45,593 nt of DNA from CAZGKW01 sp964526295 (GTDB lineage: Bacteria > Planctomycetota > Phycisphaerae > FEN-1346). Both the position numbers and the translations under genes were made by a program. Below the pieces are notes generated by a model. It saw only the letters and a program-made list of their open reading frames with translations, made no database searches and was not told the origin of the DNA. The DNA lies in contig CAZGKW010000034.1 in NCBI GenBank assembly GCA_964526295.1, forward strand, positions 1 to 45,593, given 5' to 3'. Position 1 is the first letter of the stretch; each line of letters begins with the position of its first letter. This document shows, in pieces, positions 16,950 through 25,449 of this stretch.

Positions 16950-19900
16950 TCACTTCTCCAGCCGCAGGTTCGCCCAGTCGACGCTCGACGCCGCGCAGTG
17001 CCACGTCGTCTCGTTCGTGACCTGGAGCTCGAGCTCCTGCACGCCGCTGACGTCGACCTCCATCCGCTGGGGTCCGCTGTCCCAGTGGAACGTCTCGGAC
17101 CGGAACAGCTCCTTGCCGTCACCGCGGACGATGAAATGAACCCGCGTATTGGTCTTATGTTTCGGTTCGAGCTCGCCGGGCTCGTGGACCTCGATGCCGA
17201 TCGTGCCCCGCAGGTGTTTCCATCCGCCGCCGGCCAGATTATACGTGGCCATGCACGGCCCGTGCCAGACCTGGACGGCGATGCCCCGCGTGAACCGCCG
17301 GCCCCCCAAGCGGATCGGCTCGCCCTGCCAGTTCATGTCGCGTCGCATATGGCGGAAGCTGCCGGTGGCGTCGGCCTCGAGCAGCTCGCTGACCCACAGC
17401 CGCCCGGCGCCCGTCTCGGCGGTCAGGCGGGTCGGGGCCTGGTTCCGCCCGGCCGCGCGGCGGGTGTCGGGGTCGCCCTGCACGGTGTAGTCGTCGCGGA
17501 GGCGCCAGGCGTGGTCGAACCGCCCGGCCGCCACGCAGAGCTCCTCGAACGGCGCCTCATGCTTCACGCCGCCGTCGTGGACGACGAAATCGAACGGCTC
17601 GGGCACGTCGCCCACGTGGTACATCCCGGCCGCCGAGTTACCCGCTCGGAGCTCGACGTATCGGTCCGGATTCAGCGGGTGGGGGAAGACCATCGCGACG
17701 GCGGCGTCTGTGGCCGCAAACGTCTCGCCATCGATCGTCACCTTCCCCGGCTCGAGCGCGACCGGCAGCTTCGCCGCCAGACGCCGCGTCACGAGGTTCT
17801 CGTCCGGCCCGCCGAAGAGGCGGAGCGAGAACGCCCGCACCTGCTCGTCCGTGATCTCGGAGTCGAGGAAATATCGCGGATCGACGTGCTGCCACTCGCG
17901 CCACGCATCGCGGGCCGCCTCGGCCCGCAGCTGCACGAACCGGGCCATGGCCGGGTCCTTCGCGGCCGTCCCACAGACGATGGCAAAGGGCGTGTGCTGG
18001 AGGTCCCAGATGGGCCCGGCCAGCGCGGGCCGCTTGTCCCGCTCGCCCGGTGTATAGCCGGGGGCATGGAGCCCCACGCCGGCGGCGCCGAAGGCGTGCT
18101 CGCCGGCGTCGCGGCCGTTCCAGATGACACGGACGGGCCTCCGGTGGTCGACCAGCTCCTCGCCCGGCGACAGGCGGACCACCAGGACGTTCGCCGTATC
18201 GACGCGGATGAGCCGCCTGTTCACGACGCGGGCGTCGGCGTGCATCATGGCGAGCGGGTCCTCCCGCTGCTCAATGCGGAGCCAGTGGGCGGCGGCCGTC
18301 CGGAGGGCCGCCTGCCGGACCCGCACCCGCCGGGGATGGCGCTCGAGCCGGTGCGACAGGAAGAACCGCATCAGCTCGTCCTCGCACCCGAGCCCGCCGT
18401 GCCCCTTGCCGGGGTGCTCCCAGTACCGGAGCGGATAGCCCCATCGCTGGAGCATCCGGACGACGTACCGCGAGTGGTCGACGTCGACCAGGCTGTCGGC
18501 ATCGCCGTGGTTGACGAAGACGGGCGTCGTCAGGAGCGACTCGGCCTGGACGAAGCTGCTCAAGGCCTCCTCCCGGTATCGTTGGACGTCCGTGAGCTCC
18601 GCGTAATCGTCGGCCTCGGTCCACGTATGGTAATCCCAGCCGCCGTAGATCGGGCCGATGGCCGCGAACAGGTCCACATGCTGCGTGCCGACCGTCCACG
18701 TCCCCGCCCCGCCCATGGAGTAGCCCATCAGGTAGATGCGGTCGGCGTCGACGCGGAACCGCTCTCGGGCTCGCGCGACGGCCCGCATGACGTCCAGGTC
18801 GCCGATGCCCGCGTAGCCCGTGTTGCCGCGCCCGTGCGGCTCCAGCGTGATGACGCCGTGCCGCTCGGCCAGCTCGTCGTGGCGCTTCGTCACGCTCCAC
18901 CAGCCGACGTACTCCGGGTTGCTCGGATTGTAGCCGTGGAGCATGACAACCATCGGCCACGCCTTGTCCGCGGTGTATTCGGGCGGCAGGTAGGCCCGGG
19001 CGTACTGGGCCGAGTCGTCGACCGGATCGACCCAGGCCAGGCGGATGCAGCCGTGCGGACGGACCATCGCCGGAAGCCCCGCCTTGACCTCGCGGTGCTC
19101 CATCAGGGGCTCGTATATACGCTTCCACGCATCATCCGACAGATCGCCGGGCGCGTCCGGGTCGCCGTCACCTTTGCGCAGGTCGCCGCCCAGGCGGTCG
19201 CGGACGAGGTCGCCCACGACGACCAGGCGGAGGTTGTCGGGGGTGCGATCGCCCTTGGCCGCGGCGTCGGCGTCGTCGAGCGCCTCTCGGACGTGCCTCC
19301 GCCAGTCGCCCTTGTACCACGGAAGGTGACGGTAGAGCGTGTGGCCGTCGGGCTCGGACTTCGCGAGGCGGACCTCGTAGGGTCCGTCCGACAGCTTCGC
19401 GGAATCCAAGGTGACGGTGCTGCCGCGCTGGGCCATGTCTCGCGCGACCACCTTCCCGCCGGGCCCGACGACCTCGACGGTCACGGGCGCCGGGTCGGGG
19501 ACCATGGCGCCCGCCCCGGTGTCGGTCCGAACCCGGAGCTTACCGCCGGGGCCGGTGGGTCCCTCGACGATCTCCGGCCGCAGGTCGCCCGGATCGAGCG
19601 TGAGGACCTGGTTCTCGCTCAGGACGCGGAGCATGAAGCCCCAGCCGCCCCGGCCGTCCTCCACCTTCACCAGCAGCCGGTTCGTCCCTTTCTTCAGATC
19701 GACGGGCACGATGTCCTCGTCCTGGCGGACGGGCCGACCAACGAGGTGCTCGTGAACGAGGCGGCCGTTGAGCCAGACGCGGACGCCGTCGTCGCTGCCG
19801 AGGGCGAGGACCGCCTCCCCGGCGGCGTCGCGCTCGAACGTGGTGTAGGCGTAGGCTACGACGTTGTTCGTCGGCCGGCCGGGGAAGAGCGTCTCGAAGT

Positions 19901-20303
19901 CGACCTGGTCAACGGGGGCGGCGTGCTCGACCCACTCGGCGGTCGTGCCGTCGGGCCGCTCGACGATCATGCCGGCGGTGGGCCGGACCGCCGCCTCGCC
20001 CCCGAGGCCTGCCAGGTAGTCGGTCTCCAGGCCGATGCACGGCGGCGTGTGATCGTAGTACTCCTGGCCCTCGTGCGGCGGGTTGGGGAATTCGCCACAG
20101 ACCAGCCACGTCCGGAGGAAACCCACCTCGGGCGGCGACCACAAGTCGCGCATCTCGTCCTTCGGGTCGGGCAGGTCCGCCTTTTCGTCCGAAGGAAGCG
20201 TTTGCGGGGCGCACCCGGCGGCGCTCCAGGCGGCGCTCCAGGCGCCAGCAATGAAGACGACCAGCAACAGCCGGAAGGGCTTCGGCCTACAGAACGGCAT
20301 CAT
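16950..20303 (-). CDS. Lipoprotein esterase with sugar/ligand-binding and NPCBM-like domains
   Basis: This 1,117-residue protein has a hydrophobic leader ending WSAAGC, so Cys31 is the probable lipidation site. Domains in order are: a PA14/galactose-binding-like beta sandwich (about 130-235, with LGSDDGVRVWLNG); an alpha/beta-hydrolase of the PHB-depolymerase/feruloyl-esterase type (about 430-650), with GYSMGG nucleophile Ser529, an acid in HGDADSLVD (about 601-607) and His635 in PGKGHGG; a long middle region; and a C-terminal NPCBM-like carbohydrate-binding domain (about 970-1117, ending SSVDWANLRLEK). It probably sits on the outer membrane and cleaves an ester on a polysaccharide, which is an inference. 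Start ATG 20303 has AAGGGG 6 bases upstream; the open frame extends to 20393 but without a leader. It lies 108 bp after the small gene upstream. Confidence 0.85.
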   Translation of the reverse strand: MMPFCRPKPFRLLLVVFIAGAWSAAWSAAGCAPQTLPSDEKADLPDPKDEMRDLWSPPEVGFLRTWLVCGEFPNPPHEGQEYYDHTPPCIGLETDYLAGLGGEAAVRPTAGMIVERPDGTTAEWVEHAAPVDQVDFETLFPGRPTNNVVAYAYTTFERDAAGEAVLALGSDDGVRVWLNGRLVHEHLVGRPVRQDEDIVPVDLKKGTNRLLVKVEDGRGGWGFMLRVLSENQVLTLDPGDLRPEIVEGPTGPGGKLRVRTDTGAGAMVPDPAPVTVEVVGPGGKVVARDMAQRGSTVTLDSAKLSDGPYEVRLAKSEPDGHTLYRHLPWYKGDWRRHVREALDDADAAAKGDRTPDNLRLVVVGDLVRDRLGGDLRKGDGDPDAPGDLSDDAWKRIYEPLMEHREVKAGLPAMVRPHGCIRLAWVDPVDDSAQYARAYLPPEYTADKAWPMVVMLHGYNPSNPEYVGWWSVTKRHDELAERHGVITLEPHGRGNTGYAGIGDLDVMRAVARARERFRVDADRIYLMGYSMGGAGTWTVGTQHVDLFAAIGPIYGGWDYHTWTEADDYAELTDVQRYREEALSSFVQAESLLTTPVFVNHGDADSLVDVDHSRYVVRMLQRWGYPLRYWEHPGKGHGGLGCEDELMRFFLSHRLERHPRRVRVRQAALRTAAAHWLRIEQREDPLAMMHADARVVNRRLIRVDTANVLVVRLSPGEELVDHRRPVRVIWNGRDAGEHAFGAAGVGLHAPGYTPGERDKRPALAGPIWDLQHTPFAIVCGTAAKDPAMARFVQLRAEAARDAWREWQHVDPRYFLDSEITDEQVRAFSLRLFGGPDENLVTRRLAAKLPVALEPGKVTIDGETFAATDAAVAMVFPHPLNPDRYVELRAGNSAAGMYHVGDVPEPFDFVVHDGGVKHEAPFEELCVAAGRFDHAWRLRDDYTVQGDPDTRRAAGRNQAPTRLTAETGAGRLWVSELLEADATGSFRHMRRDMNWQGEPIRLGGRRFTRGIAVQVWHGPCMATYNLAGGGWKHLRGTIGIEVHEPGELEPKHKTNTRVHFIVRGDGKELFRSETFHWDSGPQRMEVDVSGVQELELQVTNETTWHCAASSVDWANLRLEK

Positions 20304-20411
20304 GAGGGACCCCTTTCGGTGGGCTCGGCCCGCAGGTGTAGACAAAGAGGATACTGGAAGCCGCCCGGCAGGGGAACGGGAAAAGCCCGCCACGTCGTCC
20401 GAGGCCGACCT

Positions 20412-20900
20412 TCAGGCCGACCGCGAGAAGCCTTTGCCCTCGGTCAGCTTACGTGCCCGGCGGGCGATGTCCGGGTTCGGGTCGTTCAGCGCCAGCTCGA
20501 AGGCGGCCCGGTGCTTCCGCGGGTCGAGTTCGTCGAGCATCCGGGCGGTCTCGACGCCCTTGAAGTGCTCCGGCAGCCATCGCCGGGCCACCTCCGCCAG
20601 CTCTGTCTCCTTCAGGCGGCCGTGGGGCTGGGTCGCCACGCGATTCGCCACCCACCGGGCGGGCCGCTGGATGCCCGGGTGCCGCGGGCCCACGCCCTTG
20701 TACGGTTTGACGCCGAGCAGGCGGTTGACCCAATCGGCCAGCTCTTTCGGCGTGGCCGGCGCGTCGACGCCCGGATGCGACCGCAGGACGGTGAAGGCCA
20801 GACTCGCCAGCGTCAGGTCCCAGTCGGAGCGGCCGGGCGGGAGGTACTTGAGGTCGCGGAAACCGTCGGCGACGAGTCGCTTGTTCGGTCGCCAGGGCAA
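20412..20900 (-). CDS. Hypothetical protein, 162 aa
   Basis: The frame starts at a TTG (20900) with GGAGGG 8 bases upstream, the best ribosome site near it; no internal ATG gives a better start. The protein is soluble, rich in Arg, Lys, Trp and Leu. Its C-terminal 45 residues (DPRKHRAAFELALNDP then IARRARKLTEG) resemble one or two HEAT-like helices. No catalytic motif is seen. Real coding is supported by a balanced composition, unlike the Arg/Pro-rich overlapping frames. It sits between the ADP-ribosylglycohydrolase and esterase genes on the same strand. I do not recognise it. Confidence 0.6.
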   Translation of the reverse strand: MPWRPNKRLVADGFRDLKYLPPGRSDWDLTLASLAFTVLRSHPGVDAPATPKELADWVNRLLGVKPYKGVGPRHPGIQRPARWVANRVATQPHGRLKETELAEVARRWLPEHFKGVETARMLDELDPRKHRAAFELALNDPNPDIARRARKLTEGKGFSRSA

Positions 20901-20963
20901 GGTCGAGGCCCTCCACCGGCGCGGCGGGTCTCCGCAGCCGCCGCGTTCTTGAGACCGGCAGGC

Positions 20964-20987
20964 GCGGTCGGTATGGAGACCGACCGC
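20964..20987 (-). terminator. Hairpin after the ADP-ribosylglycohydrolase gene
   Basis: A perfect 9-bp inverted repeat (GCGGTCGGT / ACCGACCGC) with a 6-base loop lies 17 bases beyond the stop codon at 21005. There is no U-tract. It may terminate the upstream transcript before the TTG-started small gene, or it may be a dispersed palindrome. Confidence 0.4.
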
Positions 20988-21004
20988 ACAGAGACTATCC
21001 GGCC

Positions 21005-22411
21005 TTACAACGAAGCCACGAGGTCACACGAAGCCCGAGCCAGCTCCGAGAGCTTCACTTCGTGCATCCCGTGGATGCCGGTGCGGAGCGTATCGCGGAT
21101 CGGGTCGGTCCACTTGGCGGGCATGTTCCGGGCCCCCAGCACGAGGCCGACGATCGACCCGACCGTCGCCCCGTTGCAGTCGGTGTCGAAGGCACACGTA
21201 ACGGCCCGGCAGACGCTCTGCTCGAAGTCCAGGTCGCCCCACAGGAGGCCCACTGCAACGACGGCGGCGTTCGAGATCGTGTGGCACCAATGGTGGGGGT
21301 TGGCCTCGTCCCAGTCGGTGTGGACCTGGCCGATGGCCTGCTCGAACGTCCAGGCCTCGTCCTTCCAGCCGATGACCTTCTCGATCTCCTGGGCCAGGCG
21401 GCAGTTCTGCGGTATCTGGGCGAGGCCCGCCCGGAGGACCGTTTCGACGTCGTCGGTGGTCCACGCCGCCGCCAGCATGGCGGCCACCCACATCTCGCCG
21501 TAGATGCCGTTTCGGACGTGGCTGATGCAGGCGTCGCGCCAGGCCCACTCGGCGGCCCGCACCGGGTCGCCCGGCGCGGCGTAGCCGAAGAAGTCGGCCC
21601 GGATCTGGGCCCCGATCCACTCTCGGTAGGGGTTGCACCAGGTGGCGCTGGAGAACTCGCCGTCGACGGAGCCGTCGGGCCCCGGCGGCGGGACCATCGC
21701 GATGAAATTCCGATAGGCGGCCCGCTCGGCCGTGCAGACGTGCAGGAACGGGAGGTTGCGGAGCCAGAACCGGGCGACGTCGGCAGGGGTGAAGTCGGCG
21801 CCATGCTGCCGGAGGATGGCATAGCCCGCGGCGGTGTAGTTCGTGTCGTCGTCCTCGGGCATAGCGTCGATGGTCTCGATGACGGTGGCGAGGTCGGGTC
21901 GGCCGCCGTGGTCGGGGCCCCACTTCTCCTTGGCGGCCACCTGCGGGTCGAGCTCGATGGACCAGTAATGGGCGAGCGGCCAGCGGCCCTGGGCCTTGAG
22001 GACCCGCTCCATGCTCCGGCGCCTGCGGCCTTCGACGGGCTTTCCGGCCAGACACCCGCAGCACCGACCGAGCCACGCGCCGTGCATCTTGTCGAGGAGC
22101 TCTGCGTCCGTCAGGACGGGCGGGCGGACCTCCGGCCCGCCGCCGGGGCGCTTGGCCCGAATGCCCGCCAGGTCGCTCGGCTCGTCCCAGGGGTGCTCGT
22201 CGCGGACCGGGAGCCGCTGGATCCGCTCCATGAGCTGCTGCGTCCGCGGCCAGAGCGAGACGTCCCCGTCGAGGTCGGCGGCGAGGAGGGCCTCGACCTC
22301 GTCCCGAACGGGCGAGAGATCGCGGCCCTCCTCCTCGGCCTGCTGCCGCTCGATCTCGAGGTCACCCCGGCGGAGGAAGATCCACGGTTCATTGATCCAC
22401 GGTCTGGCCAT
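21005..22411 (-). CDS. ADP-ribosylglycohydrolase family protein
   Basis: This 468-residue protein matches the ADP-ribosyl-glycohydrolase fold (PF03747). Characteristic features are DKMHGAWLGRCCGCLAGKPVEG-type entry (from residue 107), EDDDTNYT at 186-193, and AFDTDCNGATVGSIVG near 420-436; the acidic residues of the last two normally hold the two Mg2+ ions. The first 100 residues are an extra region, rich in Glu, Asp and Arg, that is absent from minimal members. The DDDT and DTD signatures are intact, so hydrolysis of an ADP-ribose-like or N-glycosyl bond is plausible; the true substrate in this phylum is unknown. Start ATG 22411 has GAGGGA 7 bases upstream. Genes on either side do not specify a pathway. 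Confidence 0.9.
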   Translation of the reverse strand: MARPWINEPWIFLRRGDLEIERQQAEEEGRDLSPVRDEVEALLAADLDGDVSLWPRTQQLMERIQRLPVRDEHPWDEPSDLAGIRAKRPGGGPEVRPPVLTDAELLDKMHGAWLGRCCGCLAGKPVEGRRRRSMERVLKAQGRWPLAHYWSIELDPQVAAKEKWGPDHGGRPDLATVIETIDAMPEDDDTNYTAAGYAILRQHGADFTPADVARFWLRNLPFLHVCTAERAAYRNFIAMVPPPGPDGSVDGEFSSATWCNPYREWIGAQIRADFFGYAAPGDPVRAAEWAWRDACISHVRNGIYGEMWVAAMLAAAWTTDDVETVLRAGLAQIPQNCRLAQEIEKVIGWKDEAWTFEQAIGQVHTDWDEANPHHWCHTISNAAVVAVGLLWGDLDFEQSVCRAVTCAFDTDCNGATVGSIVGLVLGARNMPAKWTDPIRDTLRTGIHGMHEVKLSELARASCDLVASL

Positions 22412-22494
22412 GCTGAATCCCTCGCTGGGCCTGACACATGCCCTCCAAAGCCCCCCGCCTCGCGCGACTCAGATCAGGCCGGTCGCCTTCCGCC

Positions 22495-23166
22495 TCAGGC
22501 CCCCTCCCCAACCGCGGCGCTGCCCGCCCGGCGCAACATCGTGATCGCTATCGCCGACAAGTGAATGTAGTAGACCAGCAGGAACACCCGCTGCCAGAGA
22601 CCGACCTGCGACATGAAGCCCGCCCCCGACCGGGGCCCCTGCGCGGCCACGTACAAGGCCAGTGCAGCAAGACCGGCCACCTGGGTCGCCACCGCCAGCC
22701 AGTAGAGCCCTGGCGACTCCGGCCGCGGAAACACGGCGAGCGAAACGAGCGGGACGAAGATCAGCGCCAGGAACCCCACGCCGGCCAGCGAGTTGTGCAG
22801 CCGACCCGAAAGCGTGGGCCCGGAACCTGCCGGGTCCATCGGGAACAGGCCGGACCCGATCCCTGCCAGGAGACCGAAGACGACCAGTTGGCCCGCCACG
22901 ACGTACACGGCGGGGCCTGCCCCGGCGAACGCCCGCGCGAAGCCAAAGGCAAAGACGACCATCAGGACGCCGAACGTGACCCACCAGAGGTCCATCCAGG
23001 TGGCGACGGGGCTGCCGGGGGCACCGAGCTCGCTGAGGACGTTCCGCAGGTGGCTGTAGCCCGGATAGAAGCGCGCCAGTACGAAAGGAACCACAAACTC
23101 GCCCGCGCACGCCGCCAGGCCCGCCGTCGCAGCCGCCAGGACGAACGGGTCTCGGTTGGCATCCAT
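22495..23166 (-). CDS. DUF998 family integral membrane protein
   Basis: This 223-residue protein has about six hydrophobic helices. The segment YSHLRNVLSELGAPGSP after helix 1 is characteristic of DUF998 (PF06197), and LFPMDPAGSGPTLSGRLHN in the middle is the second conserved loop. Function is uncharacterised. It starts at ATG 23166, 34 bp after the lipoprotein gene upstream, and is probably in the same transcript. Confidence 0.85.
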   Translation of the reverse strand: MDANRDPFVLAAATAGLAACAGEFVVPFVLARFYPGYSHLRNVLSELGAPGSPVATWMDLWWVTFGVLMVVFAFGFARAFAGAGPAVYVVAGQLVVFGLLAGIGSGLFPMDPAGSGPTLSGRLHNSLAGVGFLALIFVPLVSLAVFPRPESPGLYWLAVATQVAGLAALALYVAAQGPRSGAGFMSQVGLWQRVFLLVYYIHLSAIAITMLRRAGSAAVGEGA

Positions 23167-23200
23167 GAAACGGGCCTTCCTCCACGGGTCCGAGGGCGCG

Positions 23201-24118
23201 TCAGGGCCGCTCGACGCGTAGCGAGACAGCCCTCGAGCGGGGCCGGTCGAGGTCTTCCTCCGTCGCGCCCGGCGGTCGGCGATACTCGAACACCCGCGGG
23301 TTCGGGGCCTTCTCGAGGCTGACGTCCTTCAGGTGAATGACGAGGTCGACCTCGCCGCCCCCCCCGGCGCCCCTCGGGAGGAAGCGAACGCGATAGAGCG
23401 TGCAGACGTCCGTGCCCTCGACCTCCGAGTACTCGAGCAGCTCGCTCATCAGGACGCGGCGGCCATCGGGGTCGAACAGGTCGATTCGCCGAGGACGGAA
23501 CGTCCGGCGGTCCAACCAGGTCCGCCGAACGGGCGGCCACCAGCCCCCGCCGTATTCGGACAGGACGAAGTGGTCGCCGTACGCGTCGACATGCATCTCG
23601 GTGCCCGGCCGCGGCTCGATCCGCGACAGGCCGAGCGCTTCGAGCAGGGCCGGCGGGCTGATGATGAGGTCGGCCTCGGCCTGCCCACCGCGGCGGCCCA
23701 CCCACACGGTGTTGACCTGGGGCCGGACCCAAAGCCAGAATCGCTCGCCGCCCACGCCGAACTGGAATACTTCCTGCCCGAGGACCTGCCCGTGGACGAA
23801 AAGCCGGCCGGGCTTGGCCAGGAACAGGTGGCCCGAGACGGCGTGGCGTTCGCGCTTCTCGCCAGCCTCGCCTGCGGGCAGGTTCATCTTGAGGTCGGCC
23901 CTCGACCAGACCGTCTGGATGGACTCGGCCCAGGCGTTGTGGCGCGAGAGGAGCTCCGGCGGCTCGACGACCGGCGGACGGGGCTCGGGAGGCCGGCCCA
24001 TCGGGCGGGCGCAGCCGCACAGGGCCAGCATCCCCCCGGCCAGGGCCGCGAGGACCGCCGCCATCGCTCGCCGGTCGCTCCATTCCCCCATCGGCGCCAC
24101 GCTAGTCGCCGCCCTCAT
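23201..24118 (-). CDS. Putative LolA/LolB-like lipoprotein
   Basis: This 305-residue protein has a hydrophobic leader ending LALCGC (Cys36), consistent with lipidation. The rest is beta-rich: ADLKMNLPAGEAGEKRERHAVSGHLFLAKPGRLF and later LFDPDGRRVLMSELLEY resemble the open barrel of LolA/LolB or DUF4292 proteins, but identity is low by eye. GGAGGAG sits 4 bases before ATG 24118, inside the upstream gene, so the two reading frames overlap by 17 bases and are probably translationally coupled. An in-frame ATG at 24091 has no good ribosome site. A role in lipid or lipoprotein transfer is an inference. Confidence 0.75.
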   Translation of the reverse strand: MRAATSVAPMGEWSDRRAMAAVLAALAGGMLALCGCARPMGRPPEPRPPVVEPPELLSRHNAWAESIQTVWSRADLKMNLPAGEAGEKRERHAVSGHLFLAKPGRLFVHGQVLGQEVFQFGVGGERFWLWVRPQVNTVWVGRRGGQAEADLIISPPALLEALGLSRIEPRPGTEMHVDAYGDHFVLSEYGGGWWPPVRRTWLDRRTFRPRRIDLFDPDGRRVLMSELLEYSEVEGTDVCTLYRVRFLPRGAGGGGEVDLVIHLKDVSLEKAPNPRVFEYRRPPGATEEDLDRPRSRAVSLRVERP

Positions 24119-24644
24119 CCAGCTCCTCCCACCGCTGGGGCATGTCGAGGATCTCGCCGAGCCGGTCGGCCACCTCGACGATGCCCGCCTCCGTCAAGCC
24201 GGGGCTCGACACGGTGTGGGTCCGCTCGGAGCCCGTCTCGCGAAGGGTCATCTCCTCGCCGCCCCCGCCCGGCAGCCGCCGTGACGAGACGAGCTTCAGC
24301 CGTCGCTTCCGCATCAGCACCAGGGCCAGCACGTAGCGGAACTGGCGGCCCCGCGGCTCCTCCGTGTCGGCGAGGCCCTCGAAAAGCTCCGTCAGACGCC
24401 CCAGGTCGATCAGCCGCGGCCCCCGTTCCTCCATCCGGGGCTCCGGGACACGGGTCTTCCAGAAGCTGAAGAACTCGTCCCGGGGAGCCCAGCAGTCGGG
24501 GCAGAAGTCCTGCCGAGCAAGGAGCGACTCGTCGTCCGTCTCGACGACGGCCGAGTAGTACTCGTCGCCGACGGCGAACTGGCGGTCGCACCGGGCGCAC
24601 CGGCGGGTCGACGCCTCGACCTTGTATTCGCGTTCGAGGGCCAT
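24102..24644 (-). CDS. Small CxxC zinc-ribbon-like protein
   Basis: This 180-residue cytoplasmic protein has CARC at residues 16-19 and CPDC at about 48-51, a four-cysteine arrangement likely to bind zinc. FAVGDEYYSAVVETDD lies between them. The remainder is charged and helical with an LVLMRKRRLKLV segment. The same family, without assigned function, is common in planctomycetes, usually next to a lipoprotein as here. It starts at ATG 24644 and its end overlaps the start of the lipoprotein gene by 17 bases. Confidence 0.8.
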   Translation of the reverse strand: MALEREYKVEASTRRCARCDRQFAVGDEYYSAVVETDDESLLARQDFCPDCWAPRDEFFSFWKTRVPEPRMEERGPRLIDLGRLTELFEGLADTEEPRGRQFRYVLALVLMRKRRLKLVSSRRLPGGGGEEMTLRETGSERTHTVSSPGLTEAGIVEVADRLGEILDMPQRWEELDEGGD

Positions 24645-24676
24645 GACGGGATTGGCTCCGGGCGGCTGCCCAGACC

Positions 24677-24709
24677 GGGCCGCCCGCGAGACCGTACGCC
24701 GGGCGGCCC
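24677..24709 (-). terminator. Putative terminator downstream of the cyclodeaminase gene
   Basis: A perfect 10-bp inverted repeat (GGGCCGCCCG / CGGGCGGCCC) encloses a 13-base loop in the 87-bp gap between the cyclodeaminase stop (24732) and the next start (24644). No U-tract follows, so efficiency is uncertain. Confidence 0.45.
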
Positions 24710-24731
24710 CGCGTGTCGGCCGCGAGGCACC

Positions 24732-25364
24732 TCAGGCCCCAAGCTTCTCGGCGACGGCCTTGCGGACCTCCTCGGCAAGCTGCTCCGACTGCTGGACGAT
24801 CTGCTCGGCCCGCTGGCGGGCCGCCGCCGATTCGGTCTCGTCGTCGTATCCGGCGAGGTTCACCAGGACGTTGACCCGTGCAGCCTTGACCGACCCGAGG
24901 GCCAGCTCGACCGCCACCCCGACGTCGCTGATGAGGTTCGGGTTGGCGATGCCCGCCAGACGGAGGGTGACGACGAGGACATCGCGGCACGCTTCGAGGA
25001 CGCCCTCGACGACTGCCAGCGACCGCTTCGTCGCCTCTCGGACGGCTTCCTGACGGGCGGCTTTCTCCTCGTCCGTGTCCCGCCGGAGCCGGTAGGCGTC
25101 CATGATGCCGGCGTAGGCGTCCATGTCCTCGTGGGCCAGGTCGAGGAGCTTCGTGCGAGACTCCTGGAGGTAGCGGAGGGCCTCCTCGATCTCGGCCTCG
25201 ACGTCCTTGAACCTCTCCTTGCCGGTGGTGAAGTTGGCGGCCATGGAGGCCATGGTGCTGGCCAGGGCGCCGGCCAGGGCGGCCACGCTCCCGCCGCCGG
25301 GCGTCGATTTGGCCGCCGCGGCGTCGTCCAGGTACCGGGTGAGCGGCTCACTGCGATAGTCCAT
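24732..25364 (-). CDS. Cyclodeaminase/cyclohydrolase (FTCD_C family)
   Basis: This 210-residue protein matches the formimidoyltetrahydrofolate cyclodeaminase domain (PF04961): STPGGGSVAALAGALASTMA near residues 20-39, and the C-terminal NPNLISDVGVAVELA and RVNVLVNLAGY helices. In known enzymes the domain releases ammonia from 5-formimino-THF or acts as methenyl-THF cyclohydrolase (FchA). It is a stand-alone domain here, without the formiminotransferase half and without histidine-degradation genes nearby, so a folate-interconverting FchA-like role is more plausible than histidine breakdown. It starts at ATG 25364, 85 bp downstream of the FAD oxidoreductase gene. Confidence 0.9.
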   Translation of the reverse strand: MDYRSEPLTRYLDDAAAAKSTPGGGSVAALAGALASTMASMAANFTTGKERFKDVEAEIEEALRYLQESRTKLLDLAHEDMDAYAGIMDAYRLRRDTDEEKAARQEAVREATKRSLAVVEGVLEACRDVLVVTLRLAGIANPNLISDVGVAVELALGSVKAARVNVLVNLAGYDDETESAAARQRAEQIVQQSEQLAEEVRKAVAEKLGA

Positions 25365-25449
25365 GTGAGGGTGCCTTCCTGTTCTGTCCCGCCCAAGGCC
25401 GCCTGCCTTCCCCCGGCGGCGCGGGCGAGTCTCTCGAGTGATCGATCGG

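Noticed and set aside
24732..25364. Complete formiminotransferase-cyclodeaminase of histidine breakdown
   Set aside because: Only the C-terminal cyclodeaminase domain is present and no hut genes are nearby.
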